Assembly (NCBI RefSeq): GCF_000204055.1
Contig: NW_006768778.1
Coordinates: 1,270,783 to 1,334,782, forward strand
DNA: 64,000 nucleotides
Direction of reading: 5' to 3'
Source: Melampsora larici-populina 98AG31
Taxonomy: Eukaryota; Basidiomycota; Pucciniomycetes; Pucciniales; Melampsoraceae
The translations under genes and the position numbers were made by a program. The notes under the pieces were generated by a model. It ran no database searches, was not told the DNA's origin, and worked only from the letters and a program-made list of their open reading frames with translations. Below, one piece after another: positions 9,853 through 21,547 of this stretch (position 1 is its first letter; every line of letters starts with the position of its first letter).

Positions 9853-11762
9853 CTTGTTGAATGATAAGAGAAGCTTAAGGTAAAGAGAAGGTGAAATTAT
9901 CAAGAAGAGGAAAAGGAGACGAAAGAAAAAAAGTAATTGAAATCAGAAACGTTACAAGTGCACACGGTCATATTCAACGCATGTAAACCCATAACCACGC
10001 GCTGTCATGTGGTTTTACAGCCATGAAATACCACAGACAAAAAGCGAAGATGGCCTGTGAGATTTGGTGGAGCGAATATGTACATATCCACAACTGAAAA
10101 AGCTCACCAAGAAGATTTAAGCAAGAAGCACTTTCTTCTTGAGCATTACCAATCTACTGATTCTGCAATGTATGGTCCAATCTTGATAACCCTGTCACCA
10201 TCGACTTTGACCCTTATCCATTGGAAGAAAGGTCAAACATGCCTCTATACATTCTATAATTTATCAAACAATAACATTGCTTTTACAAATTCATATCTTC
10301 TTTCAAAAATGTTGAGAGAGATCCCTGGTTTGGATTGTAAGGGGGAACTTTTCCTTCCAGGGATGTCTGGTATTGAGATGAATTTCAAGAGAAAGTTGAG
10401 CTTAAATCAATAGCAGGCAAGGTACAGCCTGAAGGGTTCTGAATAAGACTTCCTCCCATGTTCTTGCCAAAATAGGTTCAGACAAAGTATGAGTGTGGAT
10501 TTTGAATGAGACATTGGAGAAAAAGAAACAGATTTGCAAGGAGCTCATAAACAGGGCATATGATTCTTTCCAAATTGAGGTGTATGGACCAAGCCCCTGA
10601 GATGATGATCAGCATGTTGAAATCAGTTGAAAAGTAAGATCTTACATTGGTTTACTATTATAATAAATTCTGAAGCATTGATGAGCTTATTGCAACTTGA
10701 TCTCTTGATTAATTAGAGAAAAGATCTGATTGGGTTGGTCCATATGACAGGTTTGGCACAAAGTATCAAAGTCCTATTCATGTACAGATTCTCTGAGTAA
10801 AAAAAGTGCATGATCTTTGTGTGTCCTTTGGGTTAATTTTCACAAGGATTCAAGGAGTTTATTCAGGATCAAGGAAATCAATAACATACTGGCCATTCAC
10901 TTTAACTTCTAGAACTCAGTCAAAACAATTGCACATGTAGATAACAAAATGTTACATACATCACATGATCATGTACCATTTCAGAAGTCGTCATCTTCAC
11001 AAATAATATGTCACACTAAACTTATCCACAGACACAGACAGACCTCAATTGCAGCAAGTTGAAAACTTCCTGTCAGTCAACATTGGTCTGACATCAACAG
11101 AAGGGAGATTAGACTGACATTGACTGACAGCTACTTTATAGATTTTGTTATTTCATAGAAAAGTCATTATGGCCATGGCCTCAGGAAAGCAGTATACAGT
11201 GATATCTGATAAGGTGAAATTGTGTACAATCAGATGGAACTGCAAGGACTTGTGGATTTGATTATCTTATCTAGCTGTGCTTTTAAAAAGGTCCACAACT
11301 TCCAACATAGAGCAACAAAGTTACTGTTGCTTGCTGCAATTTCATGGGACTACTTGGCAAACTTGGCAACTACTTGCTGTTATGAGTGCTCTATTTCCTC
11401 AGCTGGGGATATGGCTGCTCCAGGACAAGGATCTATACTTCCAAATACCATCACTTGGAAGGTGGGATGTAGAGATTGGATCTAGTGTGGAATTGTACCC
11501 ATAGATCAGTTTGAAGGTGCAGTGAAGCACCTCAAGGAATACAAGGCACAACTGCAGACAAAGGGAAACAGCAAGAAGTAGTTTAGAGTTTTATCTTTCT
11601 CATTTTCTGTTCTAAATTTTATTTTTCATTCTTCTATTTACAATTTATCGTCTCTTGTTAATCATGTCTTTGGAGAAGCAAACTTTGTGTACATTTTTTT
11701 TTGAAAAACCAATCACACTGTCTTTGAAATTCAACTTTGTGTACAGATTGTTTTGAAAATCA
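9853..11762. other. No gene supported
   Basis: Open frames at 10057-10413 and 11222-11504 are isolated and not recognised. Composition and scattered stops suggest old transposon remains. Confidence 0.45.
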
Positions 11763-12385
11763 ATGATGGTAATCAACACCCAAATAAAGTCTTCTTCTCA
11801 CTTAAAAAAGGTGGCTATGCGCAAAGCACTAATGGAAAAAAGATCAGCTTCTCAAATGCATCATAGTATACTCAGTGTTTACTGCAAGAACAAGGTCACT
11901 CTTCCTATCAAGGGGAAGCATTGGGTTTGGTCCAAAGATAAAATGTAGTCACCCAGATGTCCCCAATTCAAATTAATTCTTCATTAAACTCAGCACAATT
12001 ACAATCACCTGCACACTTATTTGCCCAAATGGAAAGATCTTTATAAATGTAGTGTATTTTGTAATCATTGATTGCCAAAGATCATGAACGGGGGAAGTTA
12101 TGTTGACAGGTGAAGATCTTTGCCTTTGGGCAAACAAGTGTGCAGTTCATTGCAATTGTGCTGAGTTTAATGAAGAATTATTTTGAATCAAGGACATCTG
12201 GGTGACTACATTTGATCTTTGGACCAACCCCAATGTTTCTCCTTGATAGGAAGAGTGACCTTGTTCATGCAGTCAACACTAAGTATGATGCATTTGAGAA
12301 GCTGATCTTTTTTCCAATAGTGCTTTGTGCATAGCTACCCTTTTTAAGTGAGAAGAAGACTTCATGTGGGTGTTGATATCCATTG
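11763..12385. repeat. Long inverted duplication with zinc-finger ORF fragments
   Basis: The left arm (about 11763-12045) is repeated in reverse complement at about 12113-12385, separated by some 67 bp; identity looks high, with scattered mismatches. Each arm encodes a short peptide with the SSSHLK and KRSASQMHH words. The right-arm frame continues on the minus strand to 12518 and there has CKLCGNQ followed by HMKSSSHLKR, a C2H2-like finger. This is a head-to-head copy of a transposon-type gene fragment that could fold as a long hairpin if transcribed. Confidence 0.8.
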
Positions 12386-12946
12386 TTGCCTGGTTCCCAC
12401 AAAGCTTGCACCCATACAAAGGAACCCCATTGATGCCTGTACAATGCATGTAAAATACTAAGAGTATGTGGTCATCAGCTCCTCTCCAAGGTGTTGCCAA
12501 CATCAGTTCAGGACTCACATGATGCAGGATCCTGCTCCATTGAATTTTTCACCCTGAACAAACCACACTAGAAATCTCAATGAAAATTATGAGTCACATA
12601 GAGGCCAAAATTCAGAAATGTAGAAGAAGAACTTTAGACAGTGTCCAATATGACTCCAGAAACACCAAAGATGAATATTGAGCCAAGTAGAAGATGAGAG
12701 TTGTTGATGTGCACCAAAAGATCTTTACCTGCAAGCAAAAGGAAATTAACAAATGTAGAAGTAGAATTTTATTCTGCGTCTGAGATGAGTCATATGGCTC
12801 TGCACCAAATAATCCTAGGTGTAATCAGTGTGATGATTACCAAACAGGAGTGCAGATGCAGCCTTTTTATATTCCTTTACCAGGTTGTGTGCTGTGTACT
12901 CTCCACATTGTTTGTGAACCTGATTGATAACCATTTACGTAAGTTT
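12386..12946. other. No gene supported
   Basis: It contains the 5' part of the minus-strand zinc-finger frame (to 12518) and nothing else I can support. Confidence 0.45.
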
Positions 12947-13331
12947 ACTTCATGTTGAAACTGAAGAGAAAACCAGTTAGAGATTGCTCTCATTGCCAGA
13001 AAGCATGAGGCATCATCTGCTCCGGCGAGGAGAAACACATTACATCAGCTCTGAAATGTTTGAGCATAGCATTCAACATGTTAACTGCTCATCTCAACAC
13101 GTATCATACTTGCTTCATGTGGAAACTGGAGAGAAAACCAGTTAAAGGTCGCTCACATCGCCGGAACGCATGAGGCATCATGTGCTCCAGCCAGGAGAAC
13201 CAACATGTACACATTACATCAACTCTGAAATGTTTGAGCATAGCATTCAACGTGTTATGTAACTGTTCATCTGGACACGTATCATACTCACATACGTGTG
13301 GAGATGAGCAGTTAACATGTTGAATGCTATC
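12947..13331 (+). repeat. Tandem direct repeat followed by an inverted copy
   Basis: Copy 1 (about 12947-13110) and copy 2 (about 13111-13288) share long matching words such as GAGAGAAAACCAGTTA-type blocks and GAAATGTTTGAGCATAGCAT. The following 13295-13331 is the reverse complement of part of copy 1 (about 13065-13101), so a stem can form. Confidence 0.75.
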
Positions 13332-14260
13332 ATCAGCACTTTCACACCAAAATCAATTTCTCAAAACAGTCATCTGAGGACTGACCATAACGGTATGGTA
13401 CGGTGGGTACTTACCTACCGTAGCGTTCTCCATTATCCATCGCGCTAGGGTAGAATCTAGATGACAATGAGGTCCTAGCGTTGCCAATACGTATGAATCA
13501 ATCAGCTACTTTACTCACCATTCCTCCATACATAGATGAATCCAACTCCTTCAAATTGGTATCTCCTTCAACTTTGGTCTGGCTGAAAATTTTGGCATCA
13601 ATATCTACGCTTGGTACAACTCTTTCAAATTGAGTCTCAGTATATTCCAAGCTTGTAATATTGTGAGATTTATTACTATCCCCTTCACCCAGTTATTGAG
13701 TGTTCACCAATCATTCTAGAGGATGAGTCGCTTTCTGGGTTTTTTTGAACCCTTAACCTGATGAACTCTTTCCCTCATCTTTAAACCCTTCAATCGTATA
13801 TGTCCTTCCATTTGTTCACCTTCTCTTGGATTATGTTTTCCTCAATATATTATTGCGCTTCTGCACGCTAATGGCTCCATCTCGAGACCTTGCATTTCAC
13901 CTTATGAAATAGTTTGGAATTGCTGATGAAGCTGTTGAGACATTGACAACCACCTGTGAGTCTCGTTGGAATTTCCTTGATGTTATTAAGAAATAAGCGC
14001 TGTATAACACGCCCACTGAACTTTAACATAGCTCCAACCCCTGTTGATCACTCTCACTCAAAGATAGAGCAACAACGGTCACGGTTCCGATTGATCTAAT
14101 CGGTCAGATAATCATCCTTCGATTCCATTCTACAATCTGACAGGTTACAAGTTCATTGCTTTGATCAATCTTGTTACTGCTTTCTATGTAGCATTCCTCT
14201 AGAATCATCCTACATATAAAAAGCCTATATCTTCTAGGTCTGTCCTACCACGCATAGGTT
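13332..14260. other. No gene supported; small palindrome
   Basis: No coding region is visible. Around 13400 a near-perfect inverted repeat (TACGGTGGGTA / TACCTACCGTA) is present. The right part may belong to the noncoding end of the next retroelement. Confidence 0.4.
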
Positions 14261-14261
14261 G

Positions 14262-14475
14262 CCGCCCTTACCTAGGACCAAGCATCCTACACTTGTGTGG
14301 TTTGGGGATGGTCTCAAAGGGCAAAGAACCCAGGGAGTTGTTATACCACAACTCCCCTTCTTTACCCCTTGGGACGAGAACAGCACCGAGAAGGTATGAC
14401 TTCTCTACCCCACCTCTCACGGGAGGGTAGAGCCGTGAGCCTGAGAAGTCGAAACCCCCCAAACTCAACTCACGT
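14262..14475. repeat. Cluster of hairpins at the 3' end of the second YR element
   Basis: Inverted pairs include GGGAGTTGT / ACAACTCCC (14333-14356), CTCTACCC / GGGTAGAG with CTCACGG / CCGTGAG (14403-14438), and a CTCACGTGAG palindrome. Such structure is compatible with an end or recombination region of a YR element. Confidence 0.6.
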
Positions 14476-14745
14476 GAGAATTACTCACTCTCGGTCACCA
14501 TTACAATCCCTCCAGGATTTCCTATATTCCTTTCACATCTATACTCTAAATTGCATTCCCTCGTGTATTCCATGCTCCAATTCTACAGATCTGCTGGATC
14601 TCCCCCAGACGCCTCCTTCCATCGTCTACCAAACCTTATCCATTAATTTTAAAGTTCATCAGCTACCTGCATGCATGCCCCAAAGCATTCCAAATACACT
14701 CACACTTTTAGAGTTTTCCCACTTTGCGAATTCCGCCGCTTTAAC

Positions 14746-15889
14746 TCAATTAAACTTGAGCTCCTTCAATAGCGCAATTGTCTCTTTGAGCTCACGATGA
14801 TCGAACTTCCTAAGATAAATCTTATAAGCGTCAGAGGCCCATCTCCCACATGCTTTCAATTCCTCTCTTGACGCCCCTAAGTTCCATCTTAATGAAGCTC
14901 CCCCAATTCTAAACGAATGCCCGTACAGCATTTGTTTCCCCTTTGGCCTATGCTCATTCCATATCCTCCTATATTTCTCTATTAGTGCCGACTTTCTATA
15001 CACCATTCCTTTATCGTTTTCCTCTTGGCTATAATCTATAGCAAAAATCAAGTCCGAAGGTTTCCTCTCTCTAAACTCGTAAAGTAATCTTAAAGCTCTA
15101 ACCGGATCTAAGCACGACTTTTGATCTTGCAAAAATATATACTGAAGTTCCCCTGGTGCCGCTGTCTTCGCTCCATGGATCGCTATCTTCGCATAAGCTC
15201 CCTTCGGACCCCATTCCACATCTTCCCATCTCAATAAATCTTTCTTCGGATCATTCGACACCAGTTCTCCTAGCCTTGCCGTTCCCCAGAACGCAACCAA
15301 TGCTATCGTGGTCACCACTATCAATTGTTCGTTGGCCATATCCGTATTTTCCGCTAACACTACCAGATCCGAGATCATTACCGGTGGCCTTCGCTTCTCC
15401 TTCTCTCGATATTTCAGCTCAACCATCCTCAAGGCTTTCAACAACTTGGTCACTGTTTCATCCGAATCGTGTGGGTAAGACGCCCTGTGAAATGTATGCC
15501 ATGCCTTTATCCCTGCCAAATACGACCTCAAAGTTGACGCTTTCACTGATTCGTCATTTTCAGCTAACTCTTCTCCTTTTTTAGAACCCCATACTACGAA
15601 GTTGATGATAAGATCTCCCGAGATTGGTAGCAGCCTCTCTCTATCTACCCTTTTCACCGAAGCAAACCTCAATAATTTTATAACCCCCGAATTGTAGTGC
15701 TTCAAAGTTCCATCAGCCCAAGATCCCCTCAAGAAATGTTGTTGGACCTCATCTACCTCTGAGTTATCCACTCCCAGCGCATCGCTCTTGAATGCCCCGA
15801 ACGGCTTCGTCACCTTCGAAAGGCACCTCTCCTTGCCACCTATCAATAGGTCTTGCTCACCATCTCTTGTCCTCGATCTCCTAGGCATT
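14746..15889 (-). CDS. Tyrosine recombinase of the second YR retrotransposon
   Basis: 380 aa from ATG 15888. Catalytic motifs are TARLGELV (Arg), HSFRIGGA (H-x-x-R), and GRWASDAYKIYLRKF (Trp and Tyr). The N-terminal half has the helical SAM-like pattern (LRGSWADGTLKHYNSGVIKL). A 66-bp GT-AG intron (15890-15955) would join it in frame to the end of the RT-RNase H frame, so it may be made as the C-terminal part of a polyprotein. Alternatively it is translated from its own ATG. Confidence 0.9.
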
Positions 15890-15951
15890 CTTGGTTACTC
15901 ACAATCGCAAAACGACAATTAACGAGACAAACGATAGATCCAATTAAACGA

Positions 15952-17942
15952 TTACGGAGGGGTTATCTCTAGCGGACAAGACTTCTGCGACAACAACGGA
16001 CAAAGGTCATTCGGAATATCTACAAACGTCTCATCATTCCACTCTCTCCCATCAAAAATCCCTCTCGATAACTCATCTGCCAGATTATTCTTTGATGTCA
16101 CGCGTCTCTGCTTCACGTTACAGCCTAATTTTGTGAGTAGTCTCTGTATCAACTTCCATTCTTCATTCACTCTGACGTCCTTCGATTTCCGTTTCCTTAT
16201 TGCATTCTCGGTTGTAGTGTTATCTGTCTCTACCCAGAAAGTTCGACCCCTTACCGGTATTGATTTCGCCAACACCAACAACCCCAGTCTAATCGTGACC
16301 GTCTCTGCCCACGCAATATTGCGTTTGCCTGAGACGAGGCCCTTCTCCAGCCAATCTTCTTTCCAGCCGAAACACGCCCACTTCGCTCCGACCAGAACCC
16401 CGATCCTAAACTCAGAATCAAACGTGTCAGGTTATTCCTTCCCTCTAAGACACCTCACTCGGCTTACCCAAACAATGTCGACGCATCCCCAACCCATCCC
16501 ACTTCTTCTGGGATTGGGCTCGGTAGCAACGTACACGCCTCTACCGTCTCTAGGCAGACCTTCCATTCCCTCAGATCCGCTTTCACCGACTCCGTTGGGA
16601 ATCTTCTTGCCTCTGGCCTCTGCCAGCTCTTCAGCATCCTATACAGCGAACAGAGAAAGGCTGCCATGTGCGGCACCACATTTATCGTGTGACTCAGCCT
16701 TCCTACCAGTGTCTCGACCCTTGACAAACTCCATGGATCTTTTGACGTAAGAAAATCCACTACCTGACCTAACCTTTGGTCTATCTTATCTTGTGGCAAT
16801 CTAACCGTGTGCTTCTTTCCGTTCCAGATGAAGCCCAAAAACTTCTGCTCATCACCAAAATCGAAACTCTTCTTCGCATTCGTTTTCACCCCCAAACCTT
16901 TACTCAAATGAACCACATCTTCCAATTTCACCGTTTGTCCTGGTCGTCTGAATATTAAGTTATCGTCGACCCAACGGAAAATCATTGGTATGCTCAACAA
17001 CTTCATTGTTATCTTCTTCCAAATATCCGCCGGAGCCCCAAAGACCCCACATCCTGCTACACCTCCAAACCCCACTGCCAAATCTATCCATATCCTCCCT
17101 CTAAAGTCCTTTATGCACAGAAATCTTCTCTGAGACGGGTGGTTACCTAGCTGACGATACTCTTTTTCCCAATCACAGATCGCTACATCCCAATCCCCTG
17201 GATTTTCACGGAAAAATTTCGCCACCACTTTAAAATCATCCCAACTCGTCTCGTAGTTCTTCTTATCCACAAACGAATTCACGGACGGTATCCCCGGTTT
17301 ATTCTTCGGATAAGATAAGTCATTAATCAATCTAACTGACCCATCCCCGTTCACAGCACTCCCCATCGGATTACTCCTGAAGAATCCAAATTTCTCGTAT
17401 ACCTGTTCATGCGTGAAAGGTCCTATTATCCGCCCGGCTCTAGCTTCTTTCTCCAACGTCGCATTTATTTGATCTTTGGCTTCGAATGCTGACTCATGAT
17501 TATCCGGGGTATACCACCTCTCATTCTCGAATTCGTGCTGCGGGATTCCTAAACAAAAACCATCCTGAAACCCCTCAATGATATAAGGGATATCTTCGTC
17601 CAATCCAACTTCCTTCATCAGTATTTCCCACTCTCGGATGTTCATCTCACACTTCACCGGACCCGGCCAATTACTCTTGACTTGTCCTCTACATGTCTTC
17701 CTCTGACTCAATGGTAAGATAGTCTTCTGTCTCTTCTCCCCATCCTTACCAGTACTCTCCTCCTCGGAGTCTAACTCATCTTCCCCTTCACTCAATCCAC
17801 TCTCCTCTCTCTCTCTTTCAGCCTCTTCCTCATCCATCCTCACTCTCTCACTCTCAACGTCCTCAACTCGCTTCTGTTCATCTGGCTCTCGCACTTCAGT
17901 CTTACTAGTGCACACTCTAGGAAGTGGTCGCTCTCTACCCAC
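15952..17942 (-). CDS. Reverse transcriptase-RNase H of the second YR retrotransposon
   Basis: Two exons: 16468-17942 and the part ending at 15956 or 15952 that starts at 16405. The 62-bp intron 16406-16467 (donor GTAAGC, acceptor TTTAG) splits the RNase H domain and removes an apparent TAA. The N-terminus is charged and acidic. RT motifs are VAICDWEKEYRQLG, AVGFGGVAGCGVFG and FRWVDDNLIFR, with both Asp residues intact. RNase H residues lie in GWVGDAST, IAWAETVT, VETDNTTT and NNLADELSRG. No ATG opens the frame at 17942; the start may lie in gag through a spliced or shifted junction. Confidence 0.88.
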
Positions 17943-18192
17943 GATCTAGATTCACACAAAGACATTTTGAATTCATTTCAACGTAAGAAACTCCTCTCTT
18001 CTCTCAAGTTCTTATTTCTCATCATCACTATCTATTTTAACTACAGGAGAGACGAACCCAAATCAACAACAATTACGTGATTCACCCTGAATTGCCAAAT
18101 GCAATGGACCATTACCGATTCCCCGAGCCCGATTAAATCATATAATCACTTGTCAGCACTTCAATCCTCAGACTCTAATCGTCTATGAATGC

Positions 18193-20238
18193 TTACCGAT
18201 CACTCTTTCCCTCTCCTTTCCCGTACCTCTTTCCTCCTTTCCCAGAACCTGAAGCCTGCGTGCTTGCATGCTGCTGCCCTAAGGCCACCCAGTCCTTGCT
18301 CGCCTCCCTCTTCTGATAGCTACCCTGTGGTCTCAACGGTGCCATCACTTGAGGTTTCGGGTAGTGGCCCCTATTTCCTCCCCGTTGTCCCCTTCCTTTC
18401 CAACCCCCTCTATTTTCCTCTGGAGTTGTTCTCGAAAGGTGAGCTATCGTGGGATCTTGCTCCTGTCCTGTCTTAAACACCCAACCGTACTTCGGTTGGC
18501 CTAGCGCATACGGGTTGCCCTCAAATTTCAAATCTCCAGCCATCTGGGCTTCCCACCTTGCGTCTTCTTCCGCCCCCGGCTCAATCCCATCTGGTAACAC
18601 CACCTCTTCAACTTTCCGCTTCCTCTTCCCCTCTTTCGTTTTCTCGTAAGTCTCCTCCGTTCTCACCCTGAATGTTAACGCTCTTATCGCTAAGTGATAC
18701 CGTAGACCTACCATCCAACATTTATGCTTTCTCGCTATCTTACTGACAATCGCTTTATGTCTCTCCACATATTCAGCATATTCCTTGAACTTGTATCGCT
18801 CCAACGCATACCTATACTCCAAGTCACACGCTAGACTAAATTCACCATAAGTCATGTGGGATTCTAATTCTTCTCTCGAGTGTAGGTGATGACTGTCCCA
18901 CTTGTATCTTCCGAGCTTTGACTTGCTTGATGATTTGTACTCATCTATATATGATGCCGTAAATACCGTCAAAGGTACACAATATCGCATCCTCCTAAAA
19001 TTCTTCTCCCATTGTGGTGGAAGGTCCGGAAGATCGTAAGCGCTCACCTGCTTGAAGGAAAACACTAGCGGTCGTTCTCTTTTCTTCCCACCCGCTTCTG
19101 ATGAACCAGATTCCGATTCCAAACTTCCTGAGGATTAGTCTTCCCGCTTCGACCTCTTGCATCTCTCCTTCCCTTTTCCTTTCCTCGATTCTCCCTTCCC
19201 CTCATCTGATGAAGACAAAGCCGTTGACTCTGATTCCGAAGACGACGAACGTCCCCCTCTACCTCTCCTCGACTTCCTTCTTCTCAATCCTGACTTTGAT
19301 CCTTTCTCTCCCCCTTCCTTCACCTCTTTCTTAGCCAACTCCTCCTCCTTCCTCTTCATTTTCATCTCTTCCTTCAGCTCCGCAAAGTCAACATCGTCTC
19401 CGAATTCAATTACTTCGGCTAAACGGTCTAGGAGTGGTCTACCGTCTGGTATGCCCCTTCTCTCCTTCTTCTTGTCCGTTCTCAACTCCTTCAGACCTAC
19501 TGAACCAACCATTCGCCCCCATTCCAGCCAAATAATTCATACGTCAGCTAAAGGCTCTATCCCCTATGCATTTCATCATTGACAGCTTCTACACTACTGT
19601 GGAGCGTCCCTATTATATCATGATTCCCCCCTTGGGCGGAATCACTCCTTCCTAGTCATTTCCCTTCAGGAGGACTTTACTGGAGCGCCAAGCTGCTCAC
19701 AATCTTCCAGGGTGCGTTCCTCCACTCAATCATTGTAGAGCGATCACTTACAATTATCTTTCTCCACCAACATCCCGTAATCCTTCACATTTCTCAACCA
19801 ACCTTCTTCTCCTCCTGAATCTTCCGATGAATCTACCCTCTTCCCCTTTCCTTTCTTCCCCTTCACCCTCTTACTCTTCTCCTTCTTCTGAATCTTCTTC
19901 TGAATTTCTTCCTTTGTCAATTCCTCACTTGACACTGACTCACTCCCATCTTCATTCGCCTCTTCTCCTCCTTCTTCCAACACCCTTTCTCTTCTCCCTT
20001 CTTCACCCTCTCCTCCCATTCCTTGACCTTCTCCACCATCATCCCTCGGAATCACCGCACCATCACCCTTTCCTTCCCCAGTCATCGTAATCTTCTCTTC
20101 ATCTCTTGTATTAGAAGTCGATTGGGTTCCTCCTGGGGCTCTCGATTCCATCCTGCGCCTCCGGTTTTCTGCATCGCTTCTTATATCGGGCGGATTCGCA
20201 TTCTTCTTCTCCTCGGCTTGTTTCATGGCCTGAATCAT
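18193..20238 (-). CDS. Gag-like protein of the second YR retrotransposon, probably spliced
   Basis: ATG at 20238. Exon 1 (19752-20238) is highly acidic and basic in turn (GEEANEDGSESVSSEEL, KKIQKKEKSKRVKGKK). An intron with donor GTAAGT (19500-19751) joins in phase to KELRTDKKKERRG. A TAA at 19135-19137 could be removed by a second in-phase intron (19128-19262). The last exon, ending at 18193, holds the more globular part (PPQWEKNFRRMRY, LHSREELESHMTYGEFSLACDLEYR) and a Gly/Arg/Lys-rich tail. No Cys/His knuckle is visible. Assignment as Gag rests on position before RT and on composition. Confidence 0.65.
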
Positions 20239-20501
20239 ACTTTCTGATTTATATGTCTTTATTCTTTACTGTTCTCCTCTTAAGTTGCCTCCACATTCAA
20301 TGTTCCTTCCGTTTCAAATTCTCTGATAAGTTTTACCTATTTATTGTTCTTGCAATTACGCTTGAGATTTTGTTTTGAAAAAAAGATTCTAGATCAAGAA
20401 TGAGACTTGCCAACTTTGAGCGCAGGATAGGTAGAGAGGATGTATTCGAGTAGAGAGATGAAAACTCTGTCTCTCTTCCTGTACATCCTTGAACTCTCTT
20501 C

Positions 20502-20537
20502 CTCCCGTGAAAGGTGGCGTTTCCCCTTTCACGAGAG
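20502..20537. repeat. Hairpin near the 5' end of the second YR element
   Basis: An inverted pair CCGTGAAAGG / CCTTTCACGAG surrounds a short loop. It may mark the 5' terminal region of the element. Confidence 0.5.
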
Positions 20538-20945
20538 AGTCCCGGTCCTATCCGCACTCTCAGTTTCCACCTGTCGATCGGACATGGACTGATGTGTACC
20601 TCCGCAAGCTCAGGGAACACTTCCAATTTCCTACAGATCTTTTTGACAAGTCGAGAGAATTCCCAGCCACCATGGATATCAAGGACAACAAATCTGATCA
20701 CATTTTTCTTATTTAGTTTTCATAATTCATGTCACAAGGTTTCAATAGCACAGTTCAGGTTGAAATGAAGAAAGCTGTTTGACTTGGGCCTTTGTGATTA
20801 CTGAGATAATGTTTTTCAATTTTGAATGAACTTGCTTGAGTATGTGATCTGATTCAAGCTGCTATAGTGCACACATTAAGTTGACCCAATTCAAGAACTT
20901 AACCGTGATGGCTATTCTCATGGTAATTTCACTCCTTAATCACTC

Positions 20946-20953
20946 TCACCGGA
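20946..20953 (+). repeat. Target-site duplication of the hAT element, left copy
   Basis: TCACCGGA; the same word is at 26253-26260. Confidence 0.85.
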
Positions 20954-20968
20954 GAGAGAGAGATGCCA

Positions 20969-20989
20969 TCAACACCCACGCCGCACCGC
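20969..20989 (+). repeat. hAT terminal inverted repeat, left
   Basis: Perfect 21-bp inverted match to 26226-26246. Confidence 0.9.
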
Positions 20990-21547
20990 TCCGCTCCGCT
21001 AAAACCCCAAATTTTACGAGCGTAGTGATTCCGCGCTATGAAAAAAAATCAATCGCTACGCTATAATTTTCCAGCGCTATGGGGTTTTCAGCGCGATGCG
21101 GGTTTAAAAACTGCTCCGCACCACTATCGCTCAATCTCACAGGGATTAGCGGCTCAGAGTGTATTTTTTTGAAGCACTAAGGGGTTTTCGAGCGTAAAAA
21201 TCGCTCCGCTCCACTACCACTCGATCTCACATGAATTGGCGCCTCAGAGTGCTACAAAGCTTGTAATGTTTTGTTCAATTAAGCCATATTGATTACTTAG
21301 TTGTATTATGATAGGCTGTAGAGGACGAGAGAGGACAATGAACAATCAAAAGAAAAATGTGCACAACTATTTTTGGTTTTTTTTGAGTTCTTTTTGAAGA
21401 ACACAGACAAAAAGCTAAGATAAGACAGATGTTTTTGGAGTTTTATCAAATTTTGAAGGTAAAATATAAGAACACACACAAGGTAATTTAGGGTTTTTTG
21501 TATTGTTGGGAAATTATAAAAAGGAAAAAGATGAGATGACAATGAAA

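Larger units (their letters stand above)
14262..20560 (-). mobile_element. Second tyrosine-recombinase retrotransposon (DIRS-like superfamily)
   Basis: On the minus strand the order is gag (20238 to 18193), RT-RNase H (17942 to 15952), then YR (15888 to 14746). Protein sequences differ strongly from the 2.1-8.2 kb element, so this is another family. Catalytic residues of RT, RNase H and YR are all present. I could not find split direct repeats or terminal repeats by eye, so the limits given are approximate. They are set by hairpin-rich noncoding DNA at 14262-14475 and 20501-20537. Confidence 0.82.

Noticed and set aside
19157..20090. Long plus-strand Ser/Pro/Leu-rich frames
   Set aside because: They are the antisense of the acidic, Glu/Lys/Ser-rich gag of the second YR element; the composition follows from that.
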